Assembly (NCBI GenBank): GCA_016649675.1 | Contig: JAENXG010000022.1 | Span: 1-16,846 of the forward strand | Source: Methyloceanibacter sp. | GTDB taxonomy: Bacteria > Pseudomonadota > Alphaproteobacteria > Rhizobiales > Methyloligellaceae | Length of the DNA stretch: 16,846 nucleotides | Direction of reading: 5' to 3' | In this document: positions 13,328-16,846 of the stretch, in pieces | Numbering within the stretch: position 1 is the stretch's first letter | How the letters are laid out: each line of letters starts with the position of its first letter | Position numbers and translations under genes: made by a program | The notes under the pieces: generated by a model | Seen by the model: only the letters and a program-made list of their open reading frames with translations | What the model was told of the DNA's origin: nothing | Database searches by the model: none

Positions 13328-15754
13328 ATGACCGAATCGACCCCGTCCACGACCAAAGAAGGCGCTCCGGAGCTCTATCCGGTCCTGCCGCTGCGCGACA
13401 TCGTCGTTTTCCCCTACATGATCGTGCCGCTCTTCGTCGGCCGCGAGAAGTCGATCGCCGCCCTCGAGGAGGTGATGCGCTCCGACAAGCAGATCCTGCT
13501 GGTGGCCCAGAAGAACGCGAGCGACGACGAGCCGTCGACCGACGGCATCTACGCCATGGGCACGCTCGCCTCGGTGCTGCAGCTGCTCAAGTTGCCCGAC
13601 GGCACCGTGAAGGTGCTGGTCGAGGGCACGCGCCGCGCCGCCATCCGCCGCTACACCGAGAATGAGAGCTATTTCGAAGCCGAGATCGAGCGCGTCGAGG
13701 AGACCGTCGGCGCCGAGGACGAGATCGAGGCGCTCGCCCGCTCGGTCGTGTCCCAGTTCGAGAGCTACGTGAAGCTCAACAAGAAGATCTCGCCCGAGGT
13801 GCTCGGCACCGCGAGCCAGATCGAGGACTATTCCAAGCTCTCCGACACCATCGCCTCGCATCTCGCCATCAAGATCGCCGAGAAGCAGCAGATCCTGGAG
13901 ATCACCTCGGTTTCCGAGCGGCTGGAGCGCGTCTTCACGCTCATGGAGAGCGAGATCTCGGTGCTGCAGGTCGAACGCAAGATCAGGAGCCGCGTTAAGC
14001 GTCAGATGGAGAAGACGCAGCGCGAGTACTACCTGAACGAGCAAATGAAGGCGATCCAGAAGGAGCTCGGCGACAGCGAGGAAGGCCGCGACGACCTTGC
14101 CGAGATCGAGCAGAAGATCGAGAAGACCAAGCTGTCCCGCGAGGCCCGCGAGAAGGCGCTCGGCGAGCTGAAGAAGCTCCGCCAGATGAGCCCGATGTCG
14201 GCCGAGGCGACGGTCGTCCGCAACTATCTCGACTGGCTGCTGACGATCCCATGGGGCGTCAAGGGCAAGATCAAGCGTGACCTGGACGAAGCGCAGAAGA
14301 TCCTCGACGAGGATCATTACGGGCTTGCGAAGGTCAAGGACCGCATCATCGAATATCTCGCGGTGCAGAACCGGACCAATCAGCTTAAGGGCCCGATCCT
14401 TTGCCTGGTCGGTCCGCCCGGCGTCGGCAAGACCTCGCTCGGCAAGTCCATGGCGCGCGCCACGGGCCGCGAGTTCGTGCGCATGAGCCTTGGCGGCGTG
14501 CGTGACGAGGCCGAAATCAGGGGCCACCGCCGCACCTATATCGGCTCGATGCCCGGCAAGGTGATCCAGTCGATGCGGAAGGCGAAGAAGATCAATCCGC
14601 TGTTCCTGCTCGACGAGGTCGACAAGATGGGCGCCGATTTCCGCGGCGATCCGGCCTCGGCCCTGCTCGAGGTGCTGGACCCTGAGCAGAACCACACCTT
14701 CAACGACCACTATCTCGAGGTGGATTACGACCTGTCGAACGTGATGTTCGTCACGACCGCGAACACGCTCAACATCCCGCCTGCCTTGATGGACCGCATG
14801 GAGATCATCCGCATTGCGGGCTACACCGAGGACGAGAAGACGCAGATCGCGCGGCGGCATTTGATTCCCGCCATGACCAAGGCCCATGGACTTGAGCTCG
14901 AGGAATGGAGCCTCGAGGAGGATGCTCTGAAAGAGATCATCCGCCGCTACACGCGCGAGGCCGGCGTCAGGAACCTCGAGCGCGAGATCGCCAAGCTCGC
15001 CCGGAAAGCCGTGAAGGAGCTTCTCACCAGCAAGAAGAAGTCGATCAAGGTCTCGCTGAAGAACCTCGAGGATTATCTCGGCGTGCCGAAATATCGCTAT
15101 GGCGAGGCCGAGCTCGAAGATCAGGTCGGCGTGGTCACCGGTCTTGCCTGGACCGAGGTCGGCGGCGAGCTTCTCACCGTCGAAGGCGTGATGATGCCGG
15201 GCAAGGGCAAGATGACCGTGACCGGCAATCTGCGCGAGGTCATGAAAGAATCGATTCAGGCCGCCAACGCCTATGTGCGCTCTCGCGCCGTGGATTTCGG
15301 CATCGAGCCGCCGCTGTTCGAGAGGCGGGACATCCACGTGCACGTGCCGGAGGGGGCAACCCCTAAGGACGGGCCATCTGCCGGCGTTGCCATGGTGACG
15401 GCCATCGTCTCGCTAATGACCGGCATCCCGGTGAAGCGTGAGGTCGCCATGACCGGCGAGATCACGCTCCGCGGCCGTGTGCTGCCCATCGGCGGATTGA
15501 AGGAGAAGCTTCTGGCGGCCCTTCGCGCCGGCATCAAGACGGTGGTCATCCCTGACGAAAATGCCAAGGATCTCACGGAGATACCCGACGAGCTGAAGAA
15601 CGTCCTGGATATCCGCACGGTCTCGCGTATGGAGGAGGTGCTGAAGATCGCCTTCACGCGGCAACCGCAACCGATCGTGTGGGAGGAGGGCGAAGCGGAA
15701 GCTCGGGTCGTTCCGCCCAAGGACGAAGCCCAGCCTGGCATCACGGCGCATTGA
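13328..15754 (+). CDS. lon: ATP-dependent endopeptidase Lon
   Basis: Lon is a cytoplasmic AAA+ serine protease that removes misfolded proteins and selected regulators. The 808-residue chain has the N-terminal substrate-binding domain (YPVLPLRDIVVFPYM at its start) and a coiled-coil region (about residues 190-300). The AAA+ domain has Walker A GPPGVGKT (362-369) and Walker B LFLLDE (425-430). The C-terminal protease domain carries the Ser-Lys dyad: Ser684 in PKDGPSAGVA and Lys727 in GGLKEKLLAALRAG. Length is normal for LonA. ATG at 13328 gives the usual short acidic/Ser-Thr N-terminus. Upstream in-frame codons to 13169 are not family-like. It follows clpX after 277 bases, with a candidate promoter near 13141, and ends in a strong terminator at 15788. 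Confidence 0.98.
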   Translation: MTESTPSTTKEGAPELYPVLPLRDIVVFPYMIVPLFVGREKSIAALEEVMRSDKQILLVAQKNASDDEPSTDGIYAMGTLASVLQLLKLPDGTVKVLVEGTRRAAIRRYTENESYFEAEIERVEETVGAEDEIEALARSVVSQFESYVKLNKKISPEVLGTASQIEDYSKLSDTIASHLAIKIAEKQQILEITSVSERLERVFTLMESEISVLQVERKIRSRVKRQMEKTQREYYLNEQMKAIQKELGDSEEGRDDLAEIEQKIEKTKLSREAREKALGELKKLRQMSPMSAEATVVRNYLDWLLTIPWGVKGKIKRDLDEAQKILDEDHYGLAKVKDRIIEYLAVQNRTNQLKGPILCLVGPPGVGKTSLGKSMARATGREFVRMSLGGVRDEAEIRGHRRTYIGSMPGKVIQSMRKAKKINPLFLLDEVDKMGADFRGDPASALLEVLDPEQNHTFNDHYLEVDYDLSNVMFVTTANTLNIPPALMDRMEIIRIAGYTEDEKTQIARRHLIPAMTKAHGLELEEWSLEEDALKEIIRRYTREAGVRNLEREIAKLARKAVKELLTSKKKSIKVSLKNLEDYLGVPKYRYGEAELEDQVGVVTGLAWTEVGGELLTVEGVMMPGKGKMTVTGNLREVMKESIQAANAYVRSRAVDFGIEPPLFERRDIHVHVPEGATPKDGPSAGVAMVTAIVSLMTGIPVKREVAMTGEITLRGRVLPIGGLKEKLLAALRAGIKTVVIPDENAKDLTEIPDELKNVLDIRTVSRMEEVLKIAFTRQPQPIVWEEGEAEARVVPPKDEAQPGITAH

Positions 15755-15787
15755 CGGGCCGCTGCGCCCTGGATTTGCCTCAATTGC

Positions 15788-15823
15788 ATGGTCCGACGCT
15801 GTTTACAGAGTCGGACCATTTTT
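15788..15823 (+). terminator. intrinsic terminator after lon
   Basis: ATGGTCCGA (15788-15796) pairs perfectly with TCGGACCAT (15811-15819). The stem continues inward with C-G, a G.A mismatch and three more pairs around a TTTA tetraloop, and is followed by TTTT (15820-15823). This separates lon from hupB transcription. Confidence 0.9.
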
Positions 15824-15930
15824 GTTGATTTTCCGGGTTTTTTGCGCCAGTCATACACCACTTGTTTGTGAATCGGAGCGTACCCAAGCGGCCTCGAGGG
15901 CGAAAACCCCTCTCGATTGGGGCCCGAGCG

Positions 15931-15936
15931 AAAGGA
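15931..15936 (+). promoter_or_regulatory. ribosome binding site AAAGGA for hupB
   Basis: AAAGGA ends 9 bases before the GTG at 15946 and supports that non-ATG start for the HU gene. Confidence 0.7.
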
Positions 15937-15945
15937 TGATGACCC

Positions 15946-16221
15946 GTGAACAAAGCTGAACTGGTCGCCCATGTGGCGAAGGAATCTGAACTGTCGAAGG
16001 ATGCGGCCGAGAAGGCCGTGGACGCAACGTTCAAGAATATCGAGAAAGCCTTGCGCGGAGGTGACACCGTGCGGATCGTCGGCTTTGGCAATTTCCAGGT
16101 TGCGCAACGCAAGGCCTCTACCGGCCGCAATCCACGCACCGGCGCCGAAGTGAAAATTCCGGCCTCCCGCGTGCCGAAGTTCCGCGCCGGCAAAGCACTC
16201 AAAGAGGCCTGCAACAGCTAG
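15946..16221 (+). CDS. hupB: DNA-binding protein HU (HU-beta type)
   Basis: HU is a small, abundant nucleoid protein that binds and bends DNA without strong sequence specificity, acting as a dimer. The 91-residue product is full length. An N-terminal helix pair (MNKAELVAHVAKESELSKDA) is followed by the conserved GFGNFQV (positions 47-53) of the beta saddle. The arm carries GRNPRTGAEVKIPAS, with the DNA-intercalating proline, and the chain closes with VPKFRAGKALKEA. Translation starts at GTG 15946, supported by AAAGGA. It lies directly downstream of lon, the usual order in proteobacteria, but is separated by the lon terminator, so it needs its own promoter within 15824-15930. A terminator follows 24 bases after the stop. 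Confidence 0.97.
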   Translation: MNKAELVAHVAKESELSKDAAEKAVDATFKNIEKALRGGDTVRIVGFGNFQVAQRKASTGRNPRTGAEVKIPASRVPKFRAGKALKEACNS

Positions 16222-16245
16222 GTCTCGAGCAAATTGACTTTCTGA

Positions 16246-16280
16246 GGCGGAGCCTCGCATTTTGTGGGGCTTCGCCTTTA
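16246..16280 (+). terminator. intrinsic terminator after hupB
   Basis: GGCGGAGCC (16246-16254) pairs with GGCTTCGCC (16268-16276) through 9 bp, one a G-T wobble, followed by TTTATTG. A competing short hairpin GAGGC-GGA-GCCTC (16244-16256), followed by GCATTTTG, overlaps its left arm. Confidence 0.75.
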
Positions 16281-16339
16281 TTGTTTGCATCCTTTCCCAT
16301 GGCAATCCGGGGTAGCTTGCCCTATCGCTCGCGGAGCCA

Positions 16340-16415
16340 GGGCGGTTAGCTCAGCCGGTAGAGCGCCACGTTTACACCGTGGATGTCGGGAGTTCGAGCC
16401 TCTCACCGCCCACCA
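16340..16415 (+). tRNA. tRNA-Val (anticodon TAC)
   Basis: The acceptor arms GGGCGGT (16340-16346) and ACCGCCC (16405-16411) pair fully. D arm GCTC/GAGC is present. Anticodon stem CCACG/CGTGG encloses loop TTTACAC with anticodon TAC. The T arm is GGGAG-TTCGAGC-CTCTC with one G-T pair. Discriminator A is followed by an encoded CCA. Confidence 0.97.
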
Positions 16416-16555
16416 GAGCTCGCTTCACCCTAACCCAACGGCCATCGCCCAGGATTTGGGGAGGAGCTGATACGCAAGCGGCGCCCCGTCAGCTTGACTT
16501 GGCACCAGCGCTCGCTTAACTCACCTTGAATGAGGCGACCTGCCTCGACGCCCGC

Positions 16556-16632
16556 GGGGGCGTAGCTCAGTTGGTTAGAGCGTCGGCCTGTCACGCCGAA
16601 GGTCGCGGGTTCGAGCCCCGTCGCTCCCGCCA
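16556..16632 (+). tRNA. tRNA-Asp (anticodon GTC)
   Basis: The acceptor arms GGGGGCG (16556-16562) and CGCTCCC (16622-16628) pair with one G-T. Anticodon stem TCGGC/GCCGA encloses loop CTGTCAC with anticodon GTC. T loop TTCGAGC is present. Discriminator G is the aspartate identity base, followed by an encoded CCA. TTTTT at 16634-16638 may help end transcription. Confidence 0.97.
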
Positions 16633-16644
16633 CTTTTTGACGGT

Positions 16645-16678
16645 GTTCCAACTTTCCAGCCCGTCGCGTTCCAACTTT
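16645..16678. repeat. two direct copies of GTTCCAACTTT
   Basis: GTTCCAACTTT occurs at 16645-16655 and again at 16668-16678, a 23-base period. It lies between tRNA-Asp and the end of the possible partial gene at the right edge. Confidence 0.6.
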
Positions 16679-16684
16679 TGACCA

Positions 16685-16846
16685 TCATCTGTTCCCCCGG
16701 AGCTTGGTCCGGCCTCGACGGCGAGCGTCCATGACGCTGCGAATCGTCGTGAGGTTCACCGGGCAATAGGTGGCGAAAAGAGCGTTCGACGTGGCCAAGG
16801 TGCTGCCCATCGCATGCGAGAGGGCGGCGGGTGTCGCATCGCCAGC
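16685..16846 (-). CDS. possible C-terminal end of a gene of unknown function (partial)
   Basis: On the - strand a frame is open from the window edge for 53 codons to TGA at 16685-16687. Its translation includes MGSTLATSNALFATYCPVNL, then TTIRSVMDARRRG and a basic tail. The amphipathic middle part reads like real protein, but I do not recognise a family. The opposite strand is also open over much of this stretch, so the coding strand is not certain. The start of the gene is outside the window. Confidence 0.35.
   Translation of the reverse strand, partial: AGDATPAALSHAMGSTLATSNALFATYCPVNLTTIRSVMDARRRGRTKLRGNR

Noticed and set aside
13184..15343. Long - strand open frame (719 codons) opposite lon
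   Set aside because: His/Leu/Asp-rich composition is typical of an antisense reading of a GC-rich gene; lon motifs on the + strand are complete.
16430..16766. - strand frames reading ATGLEPATFGVTGRRSNQL and GARTRDLRRDRPTL
   Set aside because: These are familiar false proteins produced by translating the antisense strand of tRNA genes, here tRNA-Asp.

Overview
The window looks like chromosomal DNA from a GC-rich alphaproteobacterium, most likely of the Hyphomicrobiales (Rhizobiales). Three things point there: the core order tig-clpP-clpX-lon-hupB, a stand-alone gene for an NDUFS4-type complex I accessory subunit, and the protein sequences themselves. Four complete tRNA genes are present, all with an encoded CCA end. 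No rRNA, CRISPR array, transposase, integrase or phage gene was seen.

Left part (1-3147, mostly + strand). The left edge holds the remains of a SAM-dependent methyltransferase gene interrupted by an in-frame TGA. It is followed by the NDUFS4-like gene, tRNA-Arg(TCT), an exported beta-propeller protein of the SMP-30/gluconolactonase type, and a two-domain chromate transporter (ChrA). ChrA converges with the next block, with only 9 bases between the stop codons.

Sulfur block (7097 down to 3157, - strand). Cysteine synthase, 3-mercaptopyruvate sulfurtransferase, cystathionine beta-lyase and a short-chain dehydrogenase follow each other with gaps of 22, 37 and 27 bases, so they probably form one operon. 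The first three enzymes make, desulfurate and interconvert cysteine and related amino acids; the role of the dehydrogenase is open. The operon leader contains a long imperfect inverted repeat (about 7145-7218).

Envelope genes (7324-8848). A secreted protein of unknown function on the + strand converges with a two-gene - strand unit: a FecR-domain exported protein or lipoprotein, then a small membrane-anchored protein. tRNA-Leu(TAG) follows.

Proteostasis block (9238-16221, + strand). Trigger factor, ClpP, ClpX, Lon and HU-beta are encoded in order. Trigger factor folds nascent chains, ClpXP and Lon degrade unfolded or tagged proteins, and HU is a nucleoid protein. The spacers (138, 318, 277 and 191 bases) are too long for a tight operon, and a strong intrinsic terminator follows lon, so several transcription units are likely. 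HU is followed by a terminator, tRNA-Val(TAC), tRNA-Asp(GTC) and a possible partial gene at the right edge.

Most of the window is ordinary housekeeping DNA, and I did not find a convincing new multi-gene system. The items most worth a second look are the His/Asp-rich tail on trigger factor, the inverted repeat before cysK, the FecR-protein pair and the decayed methyltransferase.
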